Positions 1 through 5,451 of a DNA stretch of 5,451 bases are shown here, piece after piece. Source of the DNA: Thermoplasmata archaeon (lineage in GTDB: Archaea > Thermoplasmatota > E2 > DHVEG-1 > B18-G2). The stretch lies in the NCBI GenBank assembly GCA_021161685.1, contig JAGHAD010000154.1:1-5451 (forward strand), in the 5' to 3' direction. The notes beneath the pieces are model-generated. The model ran no database searches, had not been told where the DNA came from, and worked only from the letters and a program-made list of their open reading frames with translations. How positions within the stretch are numbered: position 1 is the stretch's first letter; each line of letters starts with the position of its first letter. The translations under genes and the position numbers were made by a program.

Positions 1-2
1 AG

Positions 3-227
3 TATAACGACAAATTAGTGAGGAGAGGAGAGGTTTATATATCTTTGGATTTCCTTGATAGCTGGGATGATGAGCTTGCAAAAATGAACAAAGGTAAGGT
101 TGGTAGACCTTTTGTCTATCCCCAAACATTCATCTATTTCTCTGCTTTTATCTACATAGCTTTCCTACCATATAGACAGATAGAGGGATTCTTCAAAAAA
201 CTTTCAGCTCCAGTACCCTCTCTATAG
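3..227 (+). pseudogene. IS5-type transposase, N-terminal remnant (partial at left edge)
   Basis: The reading frame is already open at base 3 and continues without a stop from beyond the left edge, so the GTG at base 18 is probably internal. The protein reads YNDKLVRRGEVYISLDFLD, then a basic NKGKVGRPF segment, then FIYIAFLPYRQIEGFFKKLS. From family knowledge, this run (a GRP-F/Y-P motif followed by LPYRQ-EGF) is the N-terminal part of archaeal IS5-like DDE transposases. A TAG at 225-227 ends the frame where such proteins normally go on for over 150 more residues to the DDE catalytic core, and that core is not seen downstream. The piece is therefore a dead relic, either truncated by deletion or eroded. 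No terminal inverted repeat was found. The product would have catalysed DNA transposition; this fragment cannot. Confidence 0.75.
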
Positions 228-234
228 GGTATAA

Positions 235-423
235 AAAGTTCTGTTTCCATCATCTGCCCATGACCAAGAGTTTGTACTTGTAGCTGTTGCATTTGTTTCA
301 TTTTACCTTGCGAACCTTATATGGTATGGTGAATCTGAACTAAGAAATATCCCGAAGTTCCATTACAACAGAAGTTTATGTCTGCGGTTCCAGTATACCT
401 TCTTCATTGCCCAAAGTTTTTAA
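235..423 (+). pseudogene. possible eroded coding remnant, unrecognised
   Basis: After the transposase frame stops, a different frame stays open for about 62 codons, from just after a TAA at 232-234 to a TAA at 421-423. It has no convincing start codon. Its translation has a hydrophobic stretch, EFVLVAVAFVSFYLANLIW, followed by a more polar tail. The C-termini of some DDE transposases have a similar hydrophobic helix, so this could be the far end of the same or another insertion sequence joined by an internal deletion. That is inference and the match is weak. It may equally be a chance open frame in non-coding DNA. The last codons overlap the probable top6B promoter. Confidence 0.2.
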
Positions 424-428
424 TTAAA
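411..428 (+). promoter_or_regulatory. probable BRE/TATA promoter of top6B-top6A
   Basis: A BRE-like CCAAAG (411-416) is followed directly by the TATA-like TTTTTAATTAAA (417-428). Archaeal transcription usually starts about 25 bases downstream of the TATA centre, which falls at about 447-450. This is exactly on the ATG at 450 and suggests a leaderless mRNA. No Shine-Dalgarno sequence precedes that ATG, which fits. Sequence evidence only. Confidence 0.5.
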
Positions 429-449
429 GTTTCCTTTTACCATTTTGGG

Positions 450-2369
450 ATGGGAGCGCATGAAGGCTTTTTGGACAGCGTAAGGGTAGCTCATGAGCTG
501 GCAAGAAGGCAGAAAGAGATATCTGTAGCCGAGTTCTTTGAGAGGAACAAACATATTTTAGGTTTTGGCAATCCGACAAGGGCTTTGGTAACCGCAGTTA
601 AGGAGGCTGTTGACAATAGCTTGGATGCCTGCGAAGATGCGAACTTGCTGCCAGATATTGTTGTTGAGATAAGGAAAGGAGAAAATGAAAGAGAATGCAA
701 GGTGATAGTCGAAGACAACGGTCCAGGGATTCTAAACGATCAAATACCCTTAGTTTTTGGTAAGCTTTTGTACGGATCGAGATTCCACACGATAAAGCAG
801 AGCAGGGGGCAACAGGGTATAGGAATATCTGCGGTTGTGCTCTATGCCCAGCTATCTACGGGTAAATTCACAAAAGTTCTGTCAAGGATAGGAGAAAATG
901 AGCCCGCCCATTACTATGAGATTGGTATAGATGTTAACAGGAATGAGCCCGAAATTGCGAGGAGCGAGATAGTGTACTGGAATAAGGAGCATGGTACGAG
1001 GATAGAGGTAGATATCGTTGGAGACTACAGGAGGGGAAGGAAATTCGTTTACGAGTATCTTCAAGGTACTTCGATAGTAAATCCTCATGCAAGGATAACA
1101 TTCATAGAGCCTAACGGAGAGAAGCACATCTTCGATAGAGTATCAAATACCATGCCAAAATCAACTCTTGAGATAAGGAAACCCCATCCACATGGAATTG
1201 AATTAGGTACTCTAATTAAAATGGCTAGACAAACAAAGGCAAAGAAGTTATCAACCTTTCTAAAGACCGAATTCACGTCAATGGGAGAAAGAACATCTAG
1301 AGCGGTTTGTGAGATTGCAAACCTCGATGAAAATATTAACCCAAAGGAGTTGAAGAGAGAAGACTTCATCAGGATATTGGATGCGTTCAAAAAAACCAAG
1401 ATAATGGCTCCTCCCACCAACTGCCTCTCTCCAATTGGAGAAACTCTCATAAAGAGGAGTTTAAAACACGAAACAAAAGAGATATCTCCAGAGTTCATAG
1501 TTGCAACTACGGGGCCTCCATCTGTTTATTCCGGCCATCCTTTTCAAGTTGAGGTTGGTATCGTGTACGGAGGTAACCTTGATAAGGATTCGCCAGCTAA
1601 GATACTTAGGTTTGCCAATAAAGTTCCACTGCTCTATCAGCAAGGCGATTGCGTATCTACTATTGCAATATCAAGTATAGACTGGAGGAGATATGGTTTG
1701 GAGCAAAAGGGAGGCAGAGGGATACCGGTGGGACCGGCTATTTTCTTCATTCACGTTGCCTCGACAAATGTTCCCTTTACTTCAGAGAGTAAGGAAGCAA
1801 TAGCTGACATTCCAGAGATAAAGCACGAAATAGAGCTTGCCTTGAAAGAATGTGCCAGAAAAATGCAGAGACACTTAACAAAAAAGGAAAGGAAGAAGAA
1901 AACTAGAGAAAAATTCATCCTCATAACCAAGATTTTACCAGAAATAGCAAGAAAAGCGGCATCAATGCTAAACAAACCGGTTCCACCACTTGATGAAGTG
2001 ATTACTAAAATAATGGATGTTGTATGGATAGAGGATTCGATAGAGTATGAGAAAATTGAGGGAGATAAGGAGAGGTACATAACAAAAAGCAGGATACTGG
2101 TTGCAAACTACAGGCAAAAACCACAGAGGTTCAACCTCTATGCAGTTATACCAGAAGATGCGATCATTGGATTTGTTGAGCCAAAACCAGAAAAGATTAC
2201 GGATAGATACATAAAATGGAACCTACCTACGATAGAGCCGATATCAAAATTAGAGCTAAATTTTGAGCTCGCCGGGCTCAACAAGGGGGATTTTGAAAAC
2301 GACCTGTATGTGGAAGGAATAAATCCAGATCATGTAATAGGAGCTGACAAATGGGAGGGAGGAGATTGA
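450..2369 (+). CDS. top6B: DNA topoisomerase VI subunit B (ATPase subunit)
   Basis: This is the ATP-binding subunit of the A2B2 type IIB topoisomerase, which relaxes and decatenates DNA by passing one duplex through another. With the ATG at 450 it has 639 residues. The GHKL ATPase fold spans about 1-235. It has the Bergerat motif EAVDN (E52 general base, N56 Mg2+), DNGPGI at 89-94 and the glycine lid RGQQGIG around 119-125. A helix-two-turn-helix insert follows (about 236-335, ending near [12 protein letters not shown]), then the transducer domain (about 340-515) with [10 protein letters not shown] and SESKEAIA, whose K448 is the probable ATP-sensing switch lysine. A C-terminal beta-rich extension (about 525-639) is present in Methanosarcina-type subunits and absent from the shorter Sulfolobus one. 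An in-frame ATG at 378 would add 24 residues ([13 protein letters not shown]...). I reject it because those residues look unlike the family, overlap the eroded region and lie upstream of the promoter. TTG at 471 is a second alternative. Confidence 0.96.
   Translation: MGAHEGFLDSVRVAHELARRQKEISVAEFFERNKHILGFGNPTRALVTAVKEAVDNSLDACEDANLLPDIVVEIRKGENERECKVIVEDNGPGILNDQIPLVFGKLLYGSRFHTIKQSRGQQGIGISAVVLYAQLSTGKFTKVLSRIGENEPAHYYEIGIDVNRNEPEIARSEIVYWNKEHGTRIEVDIVGDYRRGRKFVYEYLQGTSIVNPHARITFIEPNGEKHIFDRVSNTMPKSTLEIRKPHPHGIELGTLIKMARQTKAKKLSTFLKTEFTSMGERTSRAVCEIANLDENINPKELKREDFIRILDAFKKTKIMAPPTNCLSPIGETLIKRSLKHETKEISPEFIVATTGPPSVYSGHPFQVEVGIVYGGNLDKDSPAKILRFANKVPLLYQQGDCVSTIAISSIDWRRYGLEQKGGRGIPVGPAIFFIHVASTNVPFTSESKEAIADIPEIKHEIELALKECARKMQRHLTKKERKKKTREKFILITKILPEIARKAASMLNKPVPPLDEVITKIMDVVWIEDSIEYEKIEGDKERYITKSRILVANYRQKPQRFNLYAVIPEDAIIGFVEPKPEKITDRYIKWNLPTIEPISKLELNFELAGLNKGDFENDLYVEGINPDHVIGADKWEGGD
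2354..2362 (+). promoter_or_regulatory. ribosome binding site of top6A inside the end of top6B
   Basis: Two overlapping GGAGG motifs (2354-2358 and 2358-2362) lie 8-12 bases before the top6A ATG at 2371. They also encode the last codons of top6B, which end in Gly-Gly-Asp. This strong Shine-Dalgarno site fixes the top6A start and suggests that translation is coupled across the 1-nt gap. Confidence 0.7.
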
Positions 2370-2370
2370 A

Positions 2371-3453
2371 ATGCAAGTTATAGAAAAGCTAAACGCCATA
2401 GCAAAAAAGATATACGATGACCTCACAAGAAACGAGATACCATGCCTTAGTATTCCAACGAGAGCAAAATCCAACATAAGATTTGACAGCAAATTTTCCG
2501 TGTGGAAGTACGGATCGAGCAAAAGTTTGAGATCCGCAAAAACCTTAGATGGTGCCTATATGCTATTAAGAACGATGTACGTTGCAGATTTTATCAAGAA
2601 GATGATAGAGATGAGAAAGTCTTCCACGCTAAGGGAGATGTATTACATCTCAGAGGGATGGGGGCTCGCAAAGTTTAATTCTCAGCAGGAATCCGATAGC
2701 TTGGCTGAGGATCTTGAGATAATGACCGGTTGCTTGAGGGAAGAATTTAGGCTAAGACCTGAGGAGGATGGGGCAAGGGTAATAGGTAACATAGTGATAG
2801 AGGAAGTGACGCGCAGTGGAGAAAAAAGAAAAATACACTGCCAAGATGATGTTGGGGATGCCGGATATTCAATACCTTACAACGTTGAAAAGGAGAAGAT
2901 AAGATTTAGAGAGATAGATGCCGATTTCGTTCTGGCAATAGAAACCGGAGGTATGTTTGATAGGTTGGTTGAAAACGGTTTTGATAAATCCCACAGAGCT
3001 ATTCTGGTTCATCTGAAGGGACAGCCCGCAAGATCAACGCGTAGGTTCATAAAACGATTGAACGAAGAAGAGAAACTGCCAGTATTTGTCTTCACAGATT
3101 GCGATCCATGGAGTTATAGAATATATGCGAGCGTCGCATACGGCGCCATAAAGACTGCCCATATATCTGAGTACCTTGCAACTCCAGCAGCCCAATTTTT
3201 GGGCGTCACACCTTCAGATATCGTAAACTACGATCTACCAACCGATACCTTAACGAAGGAAGACATCAAAGCTCTAAAGAGCGAGTTAACCGATCCAAGA
3301 TTTGGAAGCAAATTCTGGAAGGATGAAATAAAGCTTCAGCTCAAGCTCAACAAGAAATCGGAACAGCAGGCTCTGGCAAAGTATGGATTGGATTATGTAA
3401 CGGAGGTGTACCTTCCAGAGAAACTAATGCAGTTCGGGATGCTGAGGAAGTAA
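2371..3453 (+). CDS. top6A: DNA topoisomerase VI subunit A (DNA cleavage subunit, Spo11 family)
   Basis: This is the catalytic subunit of topoisomerase VI and a relative of Spo11, the protein that starts meiotic recombination. It makes a double-strand break with a tyrosine joined to the DNA 5' end. The 360 residues are normal for the family. An N-terminal winged-helix (CAP-like) domain, about 60-145, contains [13 protein letters not shown]; one of the tandem tyrosines Y91/Y92 is the nucleophile. The Toprim domain (about 185-330) shows the metal-binding E191 in ETGGMFDRL and the DxD pair D243/D245 in [10 protein letters not shown]. The C-terminal part has the conserved NYDLPTD, LTDPRF and LAKYGLD signatures. 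The middle residue of DxD is Cys where Gly or Ala is usual, which I expect to be tolerated. The gene lies 1 nt after top6B and shares its promoter, as expected for an obligate complex. Its TAA touches the stop codon of the opposing gene. Confidence 0.97.
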   Translation: MQVIEKLNAIAKKIYDDLTRNEIPCLSIPTRAKSNIRFDSKFSVWKYGSSKSLRSAKTLDGAYMLLRTMYVADFIKKMIEMRKSSTLREMYYISEGWGLAKFNSQQESDSLAEDLEIMTGCLREEFRLRPEEDGARVIGNIVIEEVTRSGEKRKIHCQDDVGDAGYSIPYNVEKEKIRFREIDADFVLAIETGGMFDRLVENGFDKSHRAILVHLKGQPARSTRRFIKRLNEEEKLPVFVFTDCDPWSYRIYASVAYGAIKTAHISEYLATPAAQFLGVTPSDIVNYDLPTDTLTKEDIKALKSELTDPRFGSKFWKDEIKLQLKLNKKSEQQALAKYGLDYVTEVYLPEKLMQFGMLRK

Positions 3454-3882
3454 TTACCAGATTTCATCAGCTTTTAAGATTTGACACCTGACATTGATAA
3501 CTGTATCCTCATCGATCGGTATAATTGTTCTGCTGAATATGCCTCCCTTTGCCCCTTCTGGGTAGGTGTAAACGTACATCCTCTTGCCTTTGTAAAAGAT
3601 CGGCTTTGGTTTTTTCCTCTCTTCGATCTTCCTCAAAAAACTCCTGTAATCGATGTAAATTGAGATGGCAACGATGGTAAAGGCTGCATACAGTATACAG
3701 CCAACTAGGATTATTCCTGGAAGAGTTAACTTAACCTTTTGTAGTATATCATAGCCAAGTTTGAGATAGTAAATGGAAAAGATCATGAAAGAAACGAAGA
3801 AGAAATAAATCATGGAGAATAACATCAGCACTTTGAGAACCCCTTTCGATTTTTCTTTTTTTCTTTCTACATCACTTTCCAT
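3454..3882 (-). CDS. two-helix membrane protein, unrecognised (142 aa)
   Basis: I do not recognise this family. The N-terminus is short, charged and Lys-rich (ERKKEKSKG). Two hydrophobic helices follow, at about 18-40 and 54-78, separated by a loop of about 14 residues (KLGYDILQKVKLTLPG). After the second helix comes a basic stretch (FLRKIEERKKPKP) and then a soluble tail of about 45 residues with alternating aromatic and charged residues, KGKRMYVYTYPEGAKGG, ending in CQILKADEIW. By the positive-inside rule both ends should face the cytoplasm. The ATG at 3882 has a GAGG Shine-Dalgarno (3892-3889) six bases upstream, which supports the start. The gene diverges from prefoldin beta across 90 bp and converges on top6A with zero gap. 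It has good codon structure and a promoter, so it is likely a real gene. Function unknown. Confidence 0.8.
   Translation of the reverse strand: MESDVERKKEKSKGVLKVLMLFSMIYFFFVSFMIFSIYYLKLGYDILQKVKLTLPGIILVGCILYAAFTIVAISIYIDYRSFLRKIEERKKPKPIFYKGKRMYVYTYPEGAKGGIFSRTIIPIDEDTVINVRCQILKADEIW
3850..3866 (+). terminator. possible U-tract terminator behind top6BA, inside the opposing gene
   Basis: The plus strand has runs of 5, 7 and 3 T residues separated by single C residues. They arise from the Lys codons near the N-terminus of the minus-strand membrane protein. The tract could stop readthrough from top6A before the prefoldin beta promoter. It is about 400 bases past the top6A stop; a weaker six-T run at 3610-3615 is nearer. 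Confidence 0.25.
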
Positions 3883-3908
3883 GCTTGTCCTCTAGATAGC
3901 TGAAACCC

Positions 3909-3922
3909 ATTTTAAATTTTCG
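3909..3922 (-). promoter_or_regulatory. probable BRE/TATA promoter of the 142-aa membrane protein gene
   Basis: Read on the minus strand, CGAAAA (3922-3917) is followed by TTTAAAAT (3916-3909), a good match to an archaeal BRE plus TATA box. The expected start of transcription, about 25 bases on, is near 3887, a few bases before the ATG at 3882. That would leave a very short leader and might cut into the GAGG site, so the exact start is uncertain. Confidence 0.5.
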
Positions 3923-3940
3923 AGAATTTCATGCAAACAC

Positions 3941-3948
3941 TTTATTAA
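3941..3948 (+). promoter_or_regulatory. probable TATA box of the prefoldin beta gene
   Basis: TTTATTAA is centred about 28 bases before the ATG at 3973, and the flanking upstream bases (GCAAACAC) are compatible with a BRE. There is no Shine-Dalgarno site before the ATG, so a leaderless or nearly leaderless transcript is likely. An 8-base perfect palindrome, ACGATCGT (3950-3957), lies just downstream of the box. Confidence 0.5.
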
Positions 3949-3972
3949 CACGATCGTATTACTCTCTGATGG

Positions 3973-4344
3973 ATGGCGGAGCAGGTGAAGATACCTCAAC
4001 AGTTGCAGGATCAGATAGCTAGGTTACAGCAGTTAAGGACTCAGCTACAGATGATCATTCAGCAAAGGCAGCAGGTTGAGGGAAAGCTCAGAGAAGTTGA
4101 GCATGCGATAGATGCCATAGAAAAAGCAAGCGATGATACTCCAATTTACAGGAGCATTGGCTCTCTCCTCATCAGGGCAAAAAGCAAGGAAGATGTCCTC
4201 AACGATCTTAGAGAAGATAAAGAAACTCTTGAATTAAGAAAGAATGCCCTGAACAGGCAGGAGGGAAAACTCAAAGAGAAACTCGTTGAGATGGAAAGCA
4301 AAATAGAGAATGCTCTAAAACTGGTGCAAAAACAAAGCTCATAG
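3973..4344 (+). CDS. pfdB: prefoldin subunit beta (GimC beta)
   Basis: Prefoldin is a jellyfish-shaped hexamer of two alpha and four beta subunits. In the cytoplasm its coiled-coil arms hold unfolded proteins and pass them to the group II chaperonin (thermosome). At 123 residues this protein has the usual beta-subunit length and architecture. A Gln-rich helix spans about 5-48 (QQLQDQIARLQQLRTQLQ). A central beta-hairpin segment, about 52-72, carries the family-typical DDTPIYRSIGSLLIRA. A second helix, about 75-120, contains ETLELRKNALNRQEGKLKEKL. The start MAEQVK was chosen for frame and promoter spacing; an ATG at 3969 is out of frame. From general knowledge pfdB often sits near ribosomal protein or KEOPS genes in euryarchaea. 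Here none is present, and it is followed after 1 nt by a small membrane protein gene. Confidence 0.95.
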   Translation: MAEQVKIPQQLQDQIARLQQLRTQLQMIIQQRQQVEGKLREVEHAIDAIEKASDDTPIYRSIGSLLIRAKSKEDVLNDLREDKETLELRKNALNRQEGKLKEKLVEMESKIENALKLVQKQSS

Positions 4345-4345
4345 C

Positions 4346-4546
4346 ATGCCAAAATACGGCTCAAAAACCAAAAAGATCATTATTTTATTGCTAGTACTGG
4401 GCATCATTTGCTTTATAGTTTCGATCGGTCTTTTTCTATGCAAATCATCATACTTTGAAAGCTTCCTATCCATATCCATTGTTTTCTTTTTCCTGAGCGC
4501 AATTATATACTTAACCATTTATAGACAGCTAAAGAAGTTAGAGTAG
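4346..4546 (+). CDS. small two-helix membrane protein, unrecognised (66 aa)
   Basis: I do not recognise this protein. It has a short basic N-terminus (MPKYGSKTKK), a hydrophobic helix at about 11-31, a short loop CKSSYFESF, a second hydrophobic helix at about 41-60, and a basic tail (YRQLKKLE). The pattern predicts a hairpin with both ends in the cytoplasm. The ATG lies 1 nt after the prefoldin beta stop codon and has no clear Shine-Dalgarno site, so translation probably depends on coupling to the upstream gene. Its TAG touches the uppS stop codon on the other strand. The clean two-helix pattern, flanking Lys residues and exact fit between neighbours argue for a real gene. It has the same hairpin layout as the 142-aa protein on the other side of prefoldin beta, but I see no sequence similarity between them. 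Confidence 0.7.
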   Translation: MPKYGSKTKKIIILLLVLGIICFIVSIGLFLCKSSYFESFLSISIVFFFLSAIIYLTIYRQLKKLE

Positions 4547-5422
4547 CTATCTCCCAAATCTCCTCTTCCTCTGCTGGTAGGTATAAATAGCTTCGAGAAA
4601 ATCTTTTTTTCTGAAAGCCGGCCAATAAACATCTGAAAAGTACAGCTCCGAGTAAGCGAGTTGCCACAGCAAAAAATTGGATATCCTTTCTTCTCCAGAT
4701 GTTCTGAGCACTAAATCTGGATCGGGTAAGCCTTTTGTGTAGAGATATGAAGAAACGGTTTTTTCGTTTATATCGTTAGGATCCAGCTTTCCTTCTTTGA
4801 CATCCCGAGCTATCTTCGTTATCGCATCCACAATTTCCTGTCTACCTCCATAGGCTAGAGCAACATTTAGTACATATTTAGAGTAGTTCTTCGTTGTTTC
4901 CATTAATTTTTCAGCCTTTTTTCTGATATCCTCTGGTAGCAGATCAAAATGCCCTATGATGTTAACCTTAATCTCATTTTGGTGTATATTTGGATCTGCT
5001 GAAGCTCTATCGAGTTCCTTTGAGCATAAATCGAGTAAATAATTAACTTCTTCTATATCTCTCTTGAAGTTCTCGGTTGAAAATGCATAAACAGTCACTA
5101 CCTTAATGCCAAGAGAGATGCACCAGTCGATAACTTCTCGCAACTTCTCACTGCCCAGCTTATACCCCTCTTCCTTGCTAATACCCTTCTCCGCAGCGTA
5201 CCTGCGGTTTCCATCCATTATTATGGCTATGTGATTTGGTAATGGCATCGACCTAACCTTCTCTTCGAGCTTGATCTCTCTTAGCCTGTTGATCTCACTT
5301 ATCAATAATTTGTAAGCACTCGAACCGGTCACCAATTTGACCAGTTTCCTACCCACGCTGCTGTTTAGAGATCTACTGACAAATGATAGAAGTTTTTCAA
5401 GGACATTTCTCCTTACAGGCAC
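4547..5422 (-). CDS. uppS: cis-prenyltransferase (polyprenyl diphosphate synthase, UppS family)
   Basis: The enzyme condenses isopentenyl diphosphate units in cis onto an allylic starter (geranylgeranyl diphosphate in studied archaea) to make the polyprenyl lipid that carries glycans across the membrane. All five family regions are visible: HIAIIMDGNRRYA at 64-76 (catalytic D70), VYAFSTENFKR at 111-121, IIGHFDLLP at 155-163, ALAYGGRQEI at 188-197, and RTSGEERISNFLLWQ from 240 (R240, R246 and S248 bind pyrophosphate), then AYSELYF with E259. The start is uncertain. GTG at 5422 gives 291 residues, with a 58-residue basic, helical lead before MPLPNHIAI. Part of this lead (YKLLISEINRLREIKLEEK) resembles the usual archaeal pre-helix; the first 35 residues are extra. 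No in-frame stop occurs between 5422 and the window edge, so it could begin further out; ATG at 5248 is the shortest alternative. There is no Shine-Dalgarno before the GTG. The TAG stop abuts the preceding convergent gene. Confidence 0.93.
   Translation of the reverse strand: MPVRRNVLEKLLSFVSRSLNSSVGRKLVKLVTGSSAYKLLISEINRLREIKLEEKVRSMPLPNHIAIIMDGNRRYAAEKGISKEEGYKLGSEKLREVIDWCISLGIKVVTVYAFSTENFKRDIEEVNYLLDLCSKELDRASADPNIHQNEIKVNIIGHFDLLPEDIRKKAEKLMETTKNYSKYVLNVALAYGGRQEIVDAITKIARDVKEGKLDPNDINEKTVSSYLYTKGLPDPDLVLRTSGEERISNFLLWQLAYSELYFSDVYWPAFRKKDFLEAIYTYQQRKRRFGR
4604..4610 (+). terminator. possible U-tract terminator for the pfdB operon
   Basis: Seven consecutive T residues on the plus strand lie about 60 bases after the end of the small membrane protein gene, within the 3' part of the opposing uppS (its KKD codons). 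Archaeal RNA polymerase terminates at U-rich tracts without needing a hairpin. No better candidate lies closer. Position-based inference only. Confidence 0.3.
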
Positions 5423-5436
5423 ATGTTTATTAATGA

Positions 5437-5446
5437 AATTAAAATA
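5437..5446 (-). promoter_or_regulatory. possible TATA box of uppS
   Basis: On the minus strand TATTTTAATT lies about 19 bases before the GTG at 5422, in a very AT-rich stretch that reads like a promoter and less like coding sequence. The spacing is short for a transcript starting at the GTG, so either the box or the start codon is misjudged. The BRE side is cut by the window edge. Confidence 0.3.
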
Positions 5447-5451
5447 CTTAA

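Noticed and set aside
1085..1498. 137-codon open frame on the minus strand inside top6B
   Set aside because: It lies wholly antisense to a strongly conserved coding region and its translation shows no domain pattern. It is a shadow frame.
491..2522. Other minus-strand open frames within top6B and across its junction with top6A
   Set aside because: All are antisense to motif-bearing coding sequence and have no promoter or ribosome binding site support.
3100..3102. Cys in the Toprim DxD motif of Top6A (TDCDPW) as a sign of inactivation
   Set aside because: Both metal-binding aspartates and the glutamate are present, and the middle residue varies in the family, so activity is expected.
3481..3663. 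60-codon plus-strand frame opposite the 142-aa membrane protein
   Set aside because: The minus-strand frame has a Shine-Dalgarno site, a TATA box and coherent membrane topology; this one has none of these.
3883..3972. A small RNA or tRNA in the divergent intergenic region
   Set aside because: The 90 bases are AT-rich and accounted for by two promoters; no stem-loop or tRNA signature is visible.
4146..4364. 72-codon minus-strand frame opposite prefoldin beta
   Set aside because: It is antisense to a clear prefoldin gene, and the Ser/Leu-rich translation is typical of the reverse of coiled-coil codons.
1..5451. CRISPR array, tandem repeats, toxin-antitoxin or defence system
   Set aside because: No regularly spaced direct repeats were seen, and none of the genes resembles a defence component. 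Relating top6A/top6B to a defence-linked topoisomerase system is not justified, since both look like ordinary housekeeping subunits.

Overview
The window looks like chromosomal DNA from a hyperthermophilic euryarchaeon. It carries both subunits of type IIB topoisomerase VI, an archaeal prefoldin beta subunit and an archaeal-type cis-prenyltransferase. Arg codons are mostly AGG/AGA, ATA is a frequent Ile codon, and several genes have archaeal BRE/TATA-like promoters with very short or absent leaders. The wording of the Top6B and Top6A proteins resembles Archaeoglobales or related lineages, but that assignment rests on memory and was not searched.

Layout, left to right. Bases 1-227 hold the N-terminal part of an IS5-type transposase that enters from outside the window and stops early. 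Bases 228-449 hold decayed sequence and the probable top6B promoter. Bases 450-3453 are a two-gene operon, top6B-top6A, separated by 1 nt. A minus-strand gene for a 142-residue two-helix membrane protein (3454-3882) faces top6A tail to tail with no gap. A 90-bp divergent promoter region (3883-3972) separates it from a plus-strand pair, prefoldin beta (3973-4344) and a 66-residue two-helix membrane protein (4346-4546). The minus-strand uppS gene (4547-5422) meets that pair tail to tail, again with no gap, and reads in from near the right edge.

How the genes work together. Top6B (ATPase) and Top6A (DNA cleavage) form the A2B2 topoisomerase VI that relaxes and decatenates duplex DNA. Prefoldin beta assembles with alpha subunits into the co-chaperone that hands unfolded proteins to the thermosome. 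UppS makes the long polyprenyl carrier lipid used for glycosylation. Apart from the top6 pair these are unrelated housekeeping functions packed very tightly. The two small membrane proteins are unrecognised.

I see no defence system, CRISPR array, RNA gene or other obvious new system. The most unusual points are the two exactly abutting convergent gene pairs, the T-tracts that could serve as terminators inside the opposing genes, the membrane protein coupled to prefoldin beta, and the transposase relic beside the top6B promoter.
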